Assembly: GCA_016808115.1 (NCBI GenBank)
Contig: JAEQBH010006814.1
Coordinates: 80,540-144,539 of the forward strand
Direction of reading: 5' to 3'
DNA from: Tetrastigma voinierianum
Lineage: Eukaryota > Streptophyta > Magnoliopsida > Vitales > Vitaceae
Length of the DNA: 64,000 bases
The notes below the pieces were generated by a model, which was not told the DNA's origin, ran no database searches, and was given only the letters and a program-made list of their open reading frames with translations. The translations under genes and the position numbers were made by a program. Numbering within the stretch: the first letter of the stretch is position 1; each line of letters begins with the position of its first letter. Of the stretch, positions 12,631 to 23,725 are shown one piece after another.

Positions 12631-12879
12631 GAAATGATTTGAATAGGCCGAAGTGGAGGTTAGGATTCGAGGTCATGTGAGGATTATCTTAGGTGTGATC
12701 TCTGCTTGTGCAGTATGAGGAGAATCTTTGTAGGGTTATGGAGTTATCTAAACATGTGGTGGAAACAAGAAGGAGAGGACTCCCAGTGGATGAGATTCAG
12801 TTAGAAGTTTGGATGTATTACAAATGATGTTAGGATTATAAGAAGAGGTCAGAGTTCGCGGTGATTTGATCCAGAGGCC

Positions 12880-13320
12880 CGAGCCCATTCCATTCCTCCT
12901 TGGGATGGCTCTGCCCAGAGTTGAGAGAGCTTAAGGCTCGGATTAGAAGAATTATTAAGTAAGGATTCATCCCGTAGGCATATCTTCCCCATGGGAGCTC
13001 AGTTCTCTTATGAAAAGAAAGATGGGAGTTTGCGGTTGTGTATAGATTCTGATGTTGTTTCGAGTTACCATCCATGATCAGTGTCAGCTCCACCGAATCG
13101 ATGGATTGTTTGTCAACTCCGAGGATCGAGTATACCGAGATAGGCAGAATTCGGGGTATGTCAGAGTTAGAGTGCGAGAGTGATGTACTACCATTGCATT
13201 CGAGCACACAGTTATTACGGACCCTAAGGAAGGAAACCGATGATTATATATACGAGTTGAGCAAGTCGCTGCGGTTTGGCTCAACCGGTGGCGTTCTTAG
13301 GTAAATGTGATTTCGGTGAT
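12880..13320 (+). pseudogene. Gypsy reverse transcriptase remnant
   Basis: Several conserved RT blocks are readable in different frames: KKDGSLRLCID near 13015-13050, RIDGLF near 13098-13115, and RSGY.QLRVRE-like remains near 13140-13180, followed by TDPKE near 13218. The order is that of Ty3/Gypsy RT. The frame changes between blocks, and the YVDD catalytic block is not found, so the enzyme is dead. RNase H is not recognisable after it. Confidence 0.75.
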
Positions 13321-13499
13321 GGGGTGAGTGTGGATTCGGAAAATGAAAGCGGTGGTAAATTAGAAACCGCGAAGAATGTGTCGGAGAATTTAGGCTTCAC
13401 TTGGTTTGAGGATATTCTGAAAAGTTTGTGGAGGGTTCCTCAGGGATAGTAATGTAGTAGGTATGAAAAGATGTCAAAATATGAGTTAGTGGCACACAT

Positions 13500-13890
13500 C
13501 AAAGAGTTTCGAGGTTTGAAGATGAGTCGACCGGCTCCAGTTCTAGATTTACCCAATGGAAAAGTTGGCCAAGTTGTATGTGGGCCAATAGTAGGCTTCA
13601 GTGGGGTTCAGGTTGATAGTTTGGTCGAGAACGGTTAAATCCGGGTTTAGCCTAGTTTCGCAACAGTTTTAGATACTCGCCTTCATTGACACGGCATTTC
13701 ATCCTCAGACGGATGGCGTTCGAAGGACTATTCGGGCGTTAGAGGATATGTTGAGCTTATATAAATTCAGGATGGGATACTCACTTGGCGCTAATGGAGG
13801 TTTGCTAAGATGGCTAATAAACCGGTATAGATATGGCTCATTTAGGCGTTGTATGTGAAATGTAGGACTCGGTGTGTCTTTGTGATGAGG
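13500..13890 (+). pseudogene. Gypsy integrase core remnant
   Basis: The peptide TAFHPQTDG (about 13690-13717), followed by RTIRALEDML, is the conserved region downstream of the second catalytic Asp in Ty3/Gypsy integrases. NRYRYGSFRRCM-like remains (13815-13855) match the following NNSYH...EALYGRRC region. The HHCC finger and first catalytic Asp were not found. Stops and shifts interrupt it. Confidence 0.78.
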
Positions 13891-14079
13891 TTAGTGAGAG
13901 AAAATTTAGTAAGGCTTTGAACTAGTATAGATCACTTCAGAGAAAGTGAAAGTTGTTCGTGATAACTTGAAGATATGAGAAGATAGACAGAGAAAAGTTA
14001 TCACGAGATGACGTCGTAGAGATTTCTGGTCGAGATAGGTGACCAGTCTTTTGAAGATTCGCGCAGGAAAGGTGTGTTG

Positions 14080-14430
14080 AGATTTGGAAGCGAGGAAGCT
14101 TAGTCGAGATATATTGGATGTAGCAGATCGTGGCGAGTGGGGCGATGGGCTACAGGTGGAAGTTCTTTGAGTTATCAGAGTTCATGATACATTCCGTATA
14201 TAGATGTTGAGAAATATCGGATCCTTCACATGTATTGAGAGGAAGCGTAGGTGCGAGTTAAAGGAGAACTTGACATGAAGAGATCGCGATCGCAGTTAGC
14301 AAATGCAGGAATAGGTGTTGAAGCCAAGTGATTAGGTAGTTAAAATGCTTATGGAAGAATCGTGAGAGGGGCGGTGCGGGAGCGGCGGAAGGCTCAGATC
14401 TTGTGTCGATCTGCCGAGCATTTTCGGGAT
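14080..14430 (+). pseudogene. Integrase C-terminal region and chromodomain remnant
   Basis: RFGKRGKLS (near 14078) is the usual start of the chromovirus integrase C-terminal barrel. VHDTF..MLR (14180-14210) matches the conserved VHDVFHVSMLRK block. Around 14338-14400 one frame reads LWKNRERGGAGAAEG, close to the chromodomain consensus VLWKNH..EEATWE with several changes. A chromodomain binds histone marks and is thought to steer integration into heterochromatin, which fits its insertion in a satellite-like array (inference). Confidence 0.65.
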
Positions 14431-14490
14431 GAGGTATTTTCGTTTCGGGTGCTGGAGTTTAGTTTATTCGTTCGAGGGCGAAATGTTACA

Positions 14491-14504
14491 GGAAGGGAGG
14501 ATTT
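14491..14504 (+). other. Polypurine tract
   Basis: GGAAGGGAGGATTT directly precedes the 3' LTR, the usual plus-strand priming site in reverse transcription. Confidence 0.75.
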
Positions 14505-17500
14505 TAGCAACACGTCCGAGAGGTGCAGTACACTTGATCTTTGTAGGGGTGTATAAAATCTAGAAGTGTCGCGTTATAGTATTTTGGAGATGAAATTGAA
14601 ATTATAAATTTTGGGCGGAATTTATTCTTTAAAGCAGTGCAAATACTATAGTTTAGCAAAAAGGATATATAAGGCGTAGTATATGGCTGCAGTTAGAGAT
14701 GGCGTAGTAAATTTGAAAAGTTGGATTTGCTGATATTTAATCTTGAGAATGATTCCTGATTAAGGAAAGTTGAGGGGGTGAAAGTATAATTAATGGAAGT
14801 TCAAATAGTAAATTAATAATAATAAATTGTAGGAATAGTTCGAAATGCCGAAAGTCTCCCAGATCTCGGATATTGAGAAGCAGTTTGCTTGTAGTTAAGT
14901 TCGTCTTGCAAAATATAGTAGCACCAGAAAAGTTTAGTTTAATTCGAGACAGTCGGAATATTTCACGAATTTACAGCGACGAGTTTAAAGTGAAAGCACG
15001 AACGGGATTTTTAAGCAAATCTCGAAAATGTGAATAGTTAAAGAATATTCGATTTAGGATAAATAAAATTGAAGCAGGAATGAAATAAATTGTTTGGGGT
15101 TAGAAACGAGACAGAAAAGAAAGAAAAAGGGGCGTGGGTCAAATGAAATTAAAAAAAAAAAAAAGCAGAGTAAAGTGAAGATTGGAATGAAGCGGACGGA
15201 AACGGCGGTGAGGGGCGTGGCGAGAGAGAGATGTTTTTAATTTTTATCTTTTTGGTTATTTGCCAGTTGAAAATGCGTAGTCGAAGTTCGTCGGGATAAG
15301 CCTGCGAAAAGTCTTCTGCTTGACGAAATTTCTGCGTGATGCAGAAGCAACGAGTTCGTAGAGGTGGGGTAAATGTCTGGCGAATTTTGGACACGCTACC
15401 GGATCTACTTATTTGATACAGTGATGCACGACTTCAGGATAGGTAGGTAAAATTCTTCTACTGTGAGAAGAAATTTCACCGCGTGAGTATTAAAATCTTG
15501 AGGCTTATTATTTCGAGAAGGGAAATGGAAATTTTCCTCTTTGTGTTATTTAAGTCCCCAAAAAGCTATATAATATTTGGAATAATACGAATCGTAAATT
15601 TAAGTCAAAATTTTTAAATGAGTTTAGGAATTTTTAGGAAAATTAAATTTATTTTCGAATAGTCAGAATTTGAATTTGAATTTGTTTAGACAGTTTAGTT
15701 AAAATTCGAGTTTTATTGAGACCGTTGAGACGAGATTTTTAAATGTTTTGGGTGTTTTAAGTATATGGAAAGTCAGGCTGAGTGCAGAATCACAGCCGTA
15801 TGCTGTAAAATGGCGTTTAGGTAATATTTTAATTTTAATTACTAACGTCATTCATCCAGTGGCAGTTTGTCTTTGCTGTGTGATCATCGTCGAGTGTGTA
15901 GAGTGCATGAAGGCGGGAAAATTATGGAATCGTGCTCAGAAGTTTAATAGCGGAAAGGGGTGAGTGTTACAAATTTCGTTTCGAATCTTAGTGTATTATT
16001 ATTATTATTATAAATTTATTTCACCTTTGGTATTTAGTGGTTTTGAATCTGATGTCATTTTCGAAGCGGCAGATGGGTTAAAAAAGCGGAAATAGTTTGG
16101 AGATTAATTTTGAAAAGCATTAGTTTAAATTGTAAAAGCCAAATTTTTAGCCCAACAGCGAGGAAGTAAATGGTTTTGAAAAGTTCATGAGTACACTACA
16201 ATAACAACGAAATATTGCAAATGGTTTGAGCAATTAAGCGTTTTGGCAACAACCAGTAAATGGTTTGAGTGTAAAAGCAATTTCTGAAAGCAATGTAACC
16301 AATGAAAGTTTGAGAAAAGCGGCGCCCGCAATTACAGTAATGGCCGTCGGTATTAAAATCTGTCTTGCTGGTCGATCGGTGTCTCGCTACATGCATTTAG
16401 TTTTACTGTCGACATTTAGGACATCATGCATTTAAAAGTAGCGAAATCGCAGCGTCTGGGGTATATAAGGTTATGAGGTCTAGTATTAAATTATGGTGAT
16501 GCGGATCAGTTATATATTCCTTGGAAAAAGGTGATGCGGACGGAGGTCATTAGTAAACACGAGTCGCCCGAACTACGTGTTATTTAAGTCTGATAAAGCG
16601 AAAAATAGGCCTCCAGGTGGTTGATGTTTTATGGCGTGATATCTGAGTTTTTAAAATCAATTGGTTGATGAGGCTTGGGAGAGTTTAAGCCAACGGTTGG
16701 CCATTTAGTTTAGATTTAAGCGATCGGTTGGCCGAGCTCGATGGGTTTATTTTCAAAGCATGTGGTTATTTCCAGTCACAAGTTTTATAAAAAAGTTTTG
16801 AGAACTTTTTGTGGGTTTGTGAAAGGTTTTAAGAAACTTCGAACAAGATAAAGAAATGTGAAATTTAGAAGTTTTATAAACTTCTAAGCGAGGAAAATAA
16901 ACTCAATAAGAGTTTTATAAAACTTTAAAGAAAGTAAGCTGGTAATGATAAAGAAAAGTTTGAAACTTTTAAAAAAAGCGAAGGCACGGAAAATAATTGT
17001 AAAGAGAGTTTTACATTTTTGGAGATGTTTTCAATAACGTTTATAAAAGCGTCTATTTCCTTTGTTTCGTTTAGCTCATTATTTTCCATTTAAAAACTAT
17101 TTTAAGTGCAGTCACCTTGAGAATATTTGGAGCATAATAGGGTTTGTCACGACGGTATCTGAAGTCTTTGTTAGTAAGAATATTAAGTAGAAAATCACTT
17201 TGAATATGTATAATGGAACGTATGTATATACATGGGAAAGTTTTGTGAGAATGTGTTGGTATCTTTGGTTCATATTTGGATATAGTGTAAAATTGGATGC
17301 TATCTGAGGTTGGAATTTGACTATGTGTAGTGTCGTCTTTGCCAAAAGTTTTTTAAATTCTTCAGATTTCTCAAATCCTAAGTTATAAATAAAGAAAATT
17401 TTTATAGGAGGTTTTGTAAGCGTCACGACCCCGACGCGGGAGTTGATCGTTAGAGTGGCAATTTAGGAATTTGCAAATGAGTGGCCAACTGTGCCGCCCA

Positions 17501-17522
17501 TTGGAAGGGGTGGGGGTGTGTC
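14505..17522 (+). repeat. 3' LTR of the chromodomain Gypsy
   Basis: It begins just after the purine tract and is collinear with 8026-11038. It ends in GGGGGTGTGTC before the 65-bp array resumes with GTTAACCATC. Confidence 0.85.
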
Positions 17523-17750
17523 GTTAACCATCTTTGAGCTTGATGGGGCATTTAATTGCCATCGGACTTCAGTCATGGCTGAGTGGGCGTCTAGCTGAAT
17601 GCAGTAGGACAGTATTTAGGCTCCATGGGACTGTCTGACCCAGGATGGGCGTGGCATCTTTGGGCTAGATAGGGGTGCGTCATCAGGACTTTTATGTGAG
17701 CAGGTTAGATGTTATCACATCTTGGAGTCGGATCGTCTTCAGGCAGACTA
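17523..17750. repeat. ~65-bp array, right remainder of block 1
   Basis: GTTAACCATCTTTGAGCTTG, GATGGGGCATTTAATTGCC and CATCGGACTTCAGTC continue the 65-bp units interrupted at 8025. About three diverged units are present before the next ~40-bp block. Confidence 0.75.
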
Positions 17751-18310
17751 GAGCCAAAGTCACGGTCTTTTGAGGAGTACCCGGTTGACTTAAGCCAGAG
17801 AAGTTTGGTCTTTTGAAGTCTTAAATGGCTTTTAGAAATTGCCAAATGGCTTAGTACTGGGAGTGGCATGAAGAAATCTTAATGGGCTTGGGCGGAGATC
17901 GGCAGTAAGAAAGTGCCAAGCGGATTTTAGAAATTCTATACGGTTTAGGCGTAAGTTTGGCGTTAAAGTCTTTAGACGGCTTAGATCAGGAGTGCGTGTC
18001 TTAAGCGACGAGTAGGAAGTCTGGCGATAGAATCTTAGACGAACATGGCCGTCTAGCTAGAAGTGTTAAACAACTTGGGTAGGAAGTCGACGTCGAAAGT
18101 CTTGCAGAACTGACTTAGATGAGATCGACGTGGAAGTCTTGTCTACGGATTAAAATTTGAAGTGCGGCATTAAGAAAGTTCCTAAACGACGGTTAGGAAG
18201 TGCGGCGTTAGGAAGTGTCAAACGGATTCGAGCCACAAATCTGGTCTTTTGAAAGTGCGGTAGCTTAGACGGAAGTGGCGTTGGGAAAGAGTCGGATAAT
18301 GTGACGGAAA
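17750..18310. repeat. ~40-bp array, block 2
   Basis: Units such as AAGTGCGGCATTAAGAAAG and GGCAGTAAGAAAGTGCC are the same family as 6030-6970. CTGGTCTTTTGAAAGTGC (18241-18262) matches the terminal variant of block 1, so this is a second copy of the whole compound block. Confidence 0.8.
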
Positions 18311-19300
18311 TTGACGTCAATGAACTAGTTGGGCATCGACCATACTGATTGGATAGGACATTTCGGGACTTAGTAATGAAGTAGTTAAGGCATCACCCAT
18401 CTTTGAAGCGATGAATAATGGCGCCATCCGGACTTTGTCTTGGGCTATTTCGGCATTAGCCCGTGCGGTGAACCGGCGTTTATTGCGTCAGGACTTTAAT
18501 CGGCCGGTTGGGCATTAACCATCTTGGCGGACGATCGTATAGCGTAATCAGGACTTATATTCCCGAGCTAATTTGGGGCATTAACTATGTTGGACGGATA
18601 TGTCATGTAGCATAATCCGGGACTTTAGTCTAGGTAGTGGGCATTAGCCATCTTGGGTGAATCGCATTCGTATGCATCAAGACTTTAGTCTGACCCAAAT
18701 TGGACATTAGCCATGCCATTTGGATCAGGCGTTGTATATCCGGGACTGTATATGGCCATTTGGGCATTAGCCATCTTGATTGGATGGTGATTTGCATGTC
18801 TGTTATGTAGACAGTGAATGTTATCTGCTGGACCCGAATGTCATTGCTGCGCCATCTAGGCTTTTCATTCGTAGGTTATATCAAACTACATCATCTTGGT
18901 AAGATAGGTCATTTATTAAATCATCTGGGGCTTTTAAGTTATTGATTAGATGTTATCCACATCTTACAGTGGACAGGTCATTTCACCACGTCGTGCAGTG
19001 TTTTCTTGATTGACGGGTTGAGTATTTATCTTATCTTGACCGGATAGGTCATTTACTGTATGTCTGGAGGCTTTAAGTTGACCGATTAGATCATTATCTA
19101 CCTACTTTGAGGTGGATAAGACATTCTTTACTTGTGTCTGAAGAACTTTTAAGTTGACAGGTTAAGATATTATACATCTTTAGTAGGATAGATCGTTGCT
19201 TTGTGACTCTGGGTTTTAAAAATGAAACCCAGTGGATTATCCACCCATGGCTGGATTAGGTCATTAGCTTTCATGCGCCATCTGGACTTGTAAATGAATA
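18310..19300. repeat. ~65-bp array, block 2, increasingly AT-rich
   Basis: It starts with ATCGACCAT and GGATAGGACATTTCGG, the same junction seen at 6988-7035. It then runs through GGACTTTAATC and GGGCATTAACCATCTT units and becomes AT-richer to the right, for example GGATAGGTCATTTACTGTAT and CTTTAAGTTGACCGATTAGA. The CpG sites of the early units are largely lost there. Confidence 0.8.
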
Positions 19301-19613
19301 TTGCAAAGATTGAGTAGAATGCTTTAAAGGAAGAACTGTGGTGTACCTCTTCCAGTTGAACTCTCGATGGAGTGCCAGGCAAATTAATTATCGTGGGCGT
19401 TCAACAACTGCGATTCCTTGATCTTCTTTGCTTGTTCCTCCTTTCTCTCATGCCAATAATGGAGAATTGGTGGCATGTGTGGATCACTAGGTTGCATGTT
19501 GATTGCCGACAATTAGATGTGGAATGGGGATCGGCGAAGCAGTGATGACCAGTTGAGTCAAGCTCTTCTTGTCGTTGAGGCTTTTTGTTAAATTCATGAA
19601 TGGCCTTGATTGT
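19301..19613. other. No gene seen; interior flank of right LTR
   Basis: Unique-looking sequence between the second 65-bp block and the right LTR. No open frame of note and no convincing purine tract next to the LTR. Confidence 0.4.
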
Positions 19614-20188
19614 TGTTACCCGATTTTATTCGTCTTGCCCGGGCGTTAGCAGGCGTGTGAACGCATGAGGGCGTCGGCGACCAGTGTGGCTCCGTCGTTA
19701 AGTTAGCGATGGAAGGGAAGAAGAAGGAGGTTGAGATGGTTGGAATTGCATACCTTTTTACGTGGGGGGATCTTTCCCGATTTATAAGGTTGATTCACAA
19801 GTCTTACGTTCTTTATTTTATGAATAATATATGTTTTCGCTTAATGGGATTATCGCTTTATGGGATAAAATTTTATTTTCATATTAAGGATTATCCTTTT
19901 AAGGGATAATATCTGTTTTTCGCTATTAAAATTGTGCTTGAATAAGTTTAGAATTAGAGATTCGAGGGATAAATATCTCTTTGTGTATTTTAAAGTAACA
20001 AATTTCACATGCGATGAGATGTTTGTTTGGGCGGATTTCGGGATCGGGACGGGCCCCAGAGGCTACTTGGCCGTCTTGTGGGTTCTCAGGTGGTTTTTAA
20101 TATAATTAGGTACTTGCAGAACAGCTGAATCGAAATTTAGAGCGGTGGGGCGCACGGCCTTAGGGCACAAATAGCGGTGGAGTAGACA
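19614..20188 (+). repeat. Right LTR of the LARD-like element
   Basis: It starts TGTTACCCGATTTTATTCGT and ends GGAGTAGACA. It is collinear with 4899-5482 through GAAGAAGGAGGTTGAGAT, GGAATTGCATACCTTTT, ATAAATATCTCTTTG and the GCGGTGGGG...TTAGGGC end. Confidence 0.65.
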
Positions 20189-23100
20189 TGTAAATGCACA
20201 CCGTGCAAATTCAATTAAGTCTAAATCCATTAACTCATTAAAAGCATTAGCTAGGTCCAGCTGCCTCTGTAAAGTTGACCCTATCTGTAAGTCTAAAATA
20301 TAAATAAATGTTTTTATTAAGAATTTTATTTTAATTTTTTAAATCTATTAAATGAAAAAGTCAAAAAATTTTCTTAATTTTTAAATAAATTTAGGTATCT
20401 ATAATAAATTTTATTATAAATATATTTATTTATAATATTTTAAAGGTGTTATATTAGTACTTTAAGAGGGTTACATTAGCACAAGGTGCCACACTAGTGC
20501 TTTAAGAGTGTTACGTTAATACAATGTCTCATATTAATACTTTAAAAGTGTTACCTTAGTGCTATAAACTCCAATGTGGGATTGGGGTGGGGATGAGAGA
20601 GAGGTCAAGATAGAAAGTAGAGAGAGATGAGAGAAAGGAGAGACGGATGAGGAAAGGGTGGTCTAAGAGAGAGGAGAGAGAAAAGGAAAGAGATGGCGTG
20701 GGCTATGTAAGGATGAGGAGCATTTTTTGGTTTAAAGTGGATTCTGAATTCACTTGCTTATTTTGTCTTATTTATCTTTTATTACATGTTTGTGAATATG
20801 AAAAACTAAATTTATATTTTTCTTATTATGAATCCCTTCATTCTTGGCTTAAAGGCAATTTTCCTAATGTAAAATTCATTTGAAAATAAGATATATTTTA
20901 AAATATGTTTTAAGAATAATTTTTATATTTAATTATTGTATTTGCTCGTATAATTATTTAAAAAGCCTTTAAAATAAGGGAAAACAACATAAATGACTAA
21001 ACAAATTGTATGCAACATTAGCTTTTTGTTATTAAAAAATTCTAAATGTTAAATATATTTTCTTGATTTATTTGTTTTAGAAAATAAAAAATTATTGTTG
21101 AAAACGACGCGTGTAGGCGGTAATGTTTTAAGGCATGTGTAGGGAGAGACGGGCGCGAGTTGGAGTTTAATTGAAAGGCAGTTCTGTTCTGGAATTAAAG
21201 TGGTTAGTTATTGAAAAATTGTTGAAAACACTTACCAAATACCTTGATTCTTCCTTTTCCCACCCTTACCAATTAGCAATTAAGGGTCAGTTTATTCTGC
21301 TTTTTATGTGTACCCAGTGCAAAGCAATTAGGCATGTTTTTATTTACGGTTTGTTTTTAAACGTAAAAAGCATTTAATTTAAAATATGAGAAAAATTTCA
21401 AAGAACACAACAAACATGTTCTTTGTGTTTTCAAAACTGTTCATAAACCCAGCATTTAACGAGGCAAAATCTAAATTTTTATATCTTTGAAATGTTTCTT
21501 TTTCACTTTCAATAGATTGAAACAGAGCTTCCATTTGAAGGGATTCACAAACAGTTAAAGAATACAACACAGAAAAAAAGCTAATGGGATTCACTTTCAA
21601 GAAATCGTTAATATACCAACCAAACAGAACCATAAAGACACAAAAGAAAATATTGCCAATAAAAAAGAAAAATGCCAAACCCAGCCTTGGAAGCTAGGAA
21701 TTCAAGTTCTTCTCACCTTTAGTAAAGGCCCCCAACCAACTTCATTTAACACTTGGAGGAAATCTAACCTCATGTCATATTCAAACACCCCACCCCCTAT
21801 TCCCAATTTCCCATCCATCTCATATTCAAAACTGATGGCCACATGTGTTTTAATATTGTAATTTTCCTATTTTTTTCACCATTATTCTCAACAACTTAAA
21901 TTAGAAATATCAACCTTAAAAGAGCCTTAAGTTCTCTTTTTGCGTAATTATCAGTTCGAATCCTTTAGAATCATTTATTAATTTATGCTATCGTTAATTT
22001 AGAGTTAAATGAATCGCAGTGGTATTTCCGAATGATATAAAGACTTTAGGATTAAGTCATAAGAAGATTCTGAAGTTGAATCAGTTTAAAGTATTGAGGT
22101 ATTTGCATTTATTCTGGGGGCCTTATAAAATTAGTTGAGATATACGTATATTGATCTAGACATCCACAATTATAAAAAATTAAAAGAAACTATACGCCCA
22201 TTCATCAGCGGTTTGACTGTTTGTTAATCCTATCCTATCCTCTTCACCATTATTCATATTGATTAAGATTTTGTCATTTAGAGAGTGGGGTATAAGAAAT
22301 TATGCATATTTGTTACTACTTTTATCATTCAATCTAATGTTTGCCCACTTTGGCCTTTGGTGGAGCCCTAATTAATCTCAGCCTGTTCGATTTGATTTCT
22401 AATGAATCCAAAATCTATATTTTTATTCAGAACAATATCTCAAATTGATCTTCTTAATTTTTGTGGAGGCATTTTACAAAAATAAACATTCCAAGTTCCA
22501 AAGCTAAAAGGAATCACATATCTTTAGCCATATATTAATATTAGTGGGAATACTATAAAAAGTTTTAAATTTGACGTTTCGGTTTTTTTTTTTTTAACAA
22601 CATTCACTTTACATTATATTATTAAAATAAAAACTAGAGTCTAAAATATCTCATACATCTATACATTTTATCATTTGAGTCGGACCAAAGGCCTATTACT
22701 ATTTCTTTTTTTATAAAAGGAACAAAAGTATATAAAAATGGATGATGTGTTGATGATGGGCGATTATTTATTTTCAAAGCCATTGAAAAGCTTTTAATTG
22801 AATTAAAAGATTTTGGAGGTTAAATTTTACTTCAATGGTGGAGTCAATCGCTTTCAAGATGGTCATAATTTAGAGATGGTAATAGCCATCTTTTGAGACT
22901 TTAAATTCAATCAAATCATATTTCATTTTAAGGTACAAATGAAATACATTTCATTTATATATTATTTAATCATTTTACGGTTTTAATTTTAGTATATATT
23001 TTAATGACTAATAATAATGACTCAATAAATAAAAATATAAAATGAAAATGGAGAATCATTCAAGGTACATTTTTTCACTTGAGTCCCACAATGGAAGAAG

Positions 23101-23480
23101 ATTATCATAGTCTTATCATTGGTTAATCAGATTTCTGAAGGTATGATTAAAAAATCTATACCAAAGCAATAAGTATTGCAAAAGAATTATATTACAAAAT
23201 GATTTATTTTTTGTGTTAATAAAATAATAAATGGTCACATGCAAATTGCAATATGGAAAGGGTAAATTACCCATTTGACCCCAGAATCAGACCAGTCATC
23301 CGCCATTGCAGACCACATGAAAACTGAGCAGCCGACCTTTTGTTCTTCTTCAGTTTCTAAAACAAAATAAAAGGAAAAAAATGGAAGGTAAGGGGGACCC
23401 ACTGCATCAAATTACGAAATAACTTCACTTTCAAGGCCATAATCACCTCTCTCATCTCTTTCTCTATCCTGGCTATGAGC
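20189..23480. other. AT-rich intergenic region, no gene supported
   Basis: Long AT-rich tracts, a T run near 22587 and no reading frame with a recognisable domain. It forms the upstream flank of the host gene. Short frames, for example at 21379-21678 on the minus strand, are low-complexity and F/K-rich, and are not called. Confidence 0.6.
20440..20572. repeat. Short tandem repeat, ~40-bp unit
   Basis: Three to four copies of a unit of the form TGTTACATTAGTAC, then a variable part, then TAGTGCTTTAAGAG. Examples lie at 20442, 20467, 20508 and 20548. The copies are diverged. Confidence 0.6.
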
Positions 23481-23725
23481 ATTTGTTTTCTCTTTGAAGG
23501 CTATTTTTATTTTATTTTATTTTCTTTCCTTTTATTATTTTGATTCTCCATCCTTCAATATAACTCCAAAAAAAAAACGCCCCTCTCTCTTCTTCTCCCT
23601 ACTTTACTCTCTCTCTCTCTCTCTATCGTCCTTCTGTTCTGGTCTGCTCTGCTCTGGTTTCTTGTCTGTCTTTAAAAAACGCAGCGTTTTGCGGACCGTG
23701 ATGATCTTTTGGTGATTGTAAAAAC
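23481..23725 (+). promoter_or_regulatory. Pyrimidine-rich 5' leader of the host gene
   Basis: C/T-rich sequence with a CTCTCTCTCTCTCTCTC run (about 23611-23627) lies just upstream of the ATG at 23726. Y-rich tracts and CT microsatellites are common near plant transcription starts and in 5' leaders. The transcription start itself cannot be placed by eye, and no convincing TATA box was identified. Confidence 0.5.

Larger units (their letters stand above)
8026..17522 (+). mobile_element. Chromodomain Gypsy (Tekay/Del-like) retrotransposon, decayed
   Basis: LTRs of about 3.0 kb (8026-11038 and 14505-17522) flank a 3.5-kb interior with, in order, an initiator-Met-type primer site, gag remnant, protease, reverse transcriptase, integrase, chromodomain and a purine tract. 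This order and the long LTRs fit the Tekay/Del chromovirus clade. ATTAA (8021-8025) and GTTAA (17523-17527) are a probable 5-bp target duplication with one mismatch: joined across the element they restore the array motif GGCATTAACCATC. All reading frames are broken, and the interior is shorter than usual for the clade, so parts of RT, RNase H and integrase are missing. Confidence 0.85.
4899..20188 (+). mobile_element. LTR-flanked non-coding (LARD-like) element with nested Gypsy
   Basis: Two direct, same-orientation LTR-like segments (4899-5482 and 19614-20188) bracket ~14 kb. Removing the nested Gypsy element (8026-17522) leaves about 5.8 kb with no recognisable gag or pol. The interior is instead made of two tandem-repeat families in alternating blocks. 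That matches the definition of a large retrotransposon derivative (LARD): LTRs with a long non-coding interior, presumably mobilised by another element's proteins (inference). No clear target duplication or standard primer-binding site was found, so two independent LTR remnants flanking a satellite block remain possible. Confidence 0.6.

Noticed and set aside
12153..13284. Minus-strand frames of 66-144 residues inside the chromodomain Gypsy
   Set aside because: The plus strand carries ordered protease, RT and integrase motifs here; the minus frames match nothing.
21379..21678. 99-residue minus-strand frame
   Set aside because: Low-complexity F/K-rich translation in AT-rich DNA, with no domain and no conserved context.
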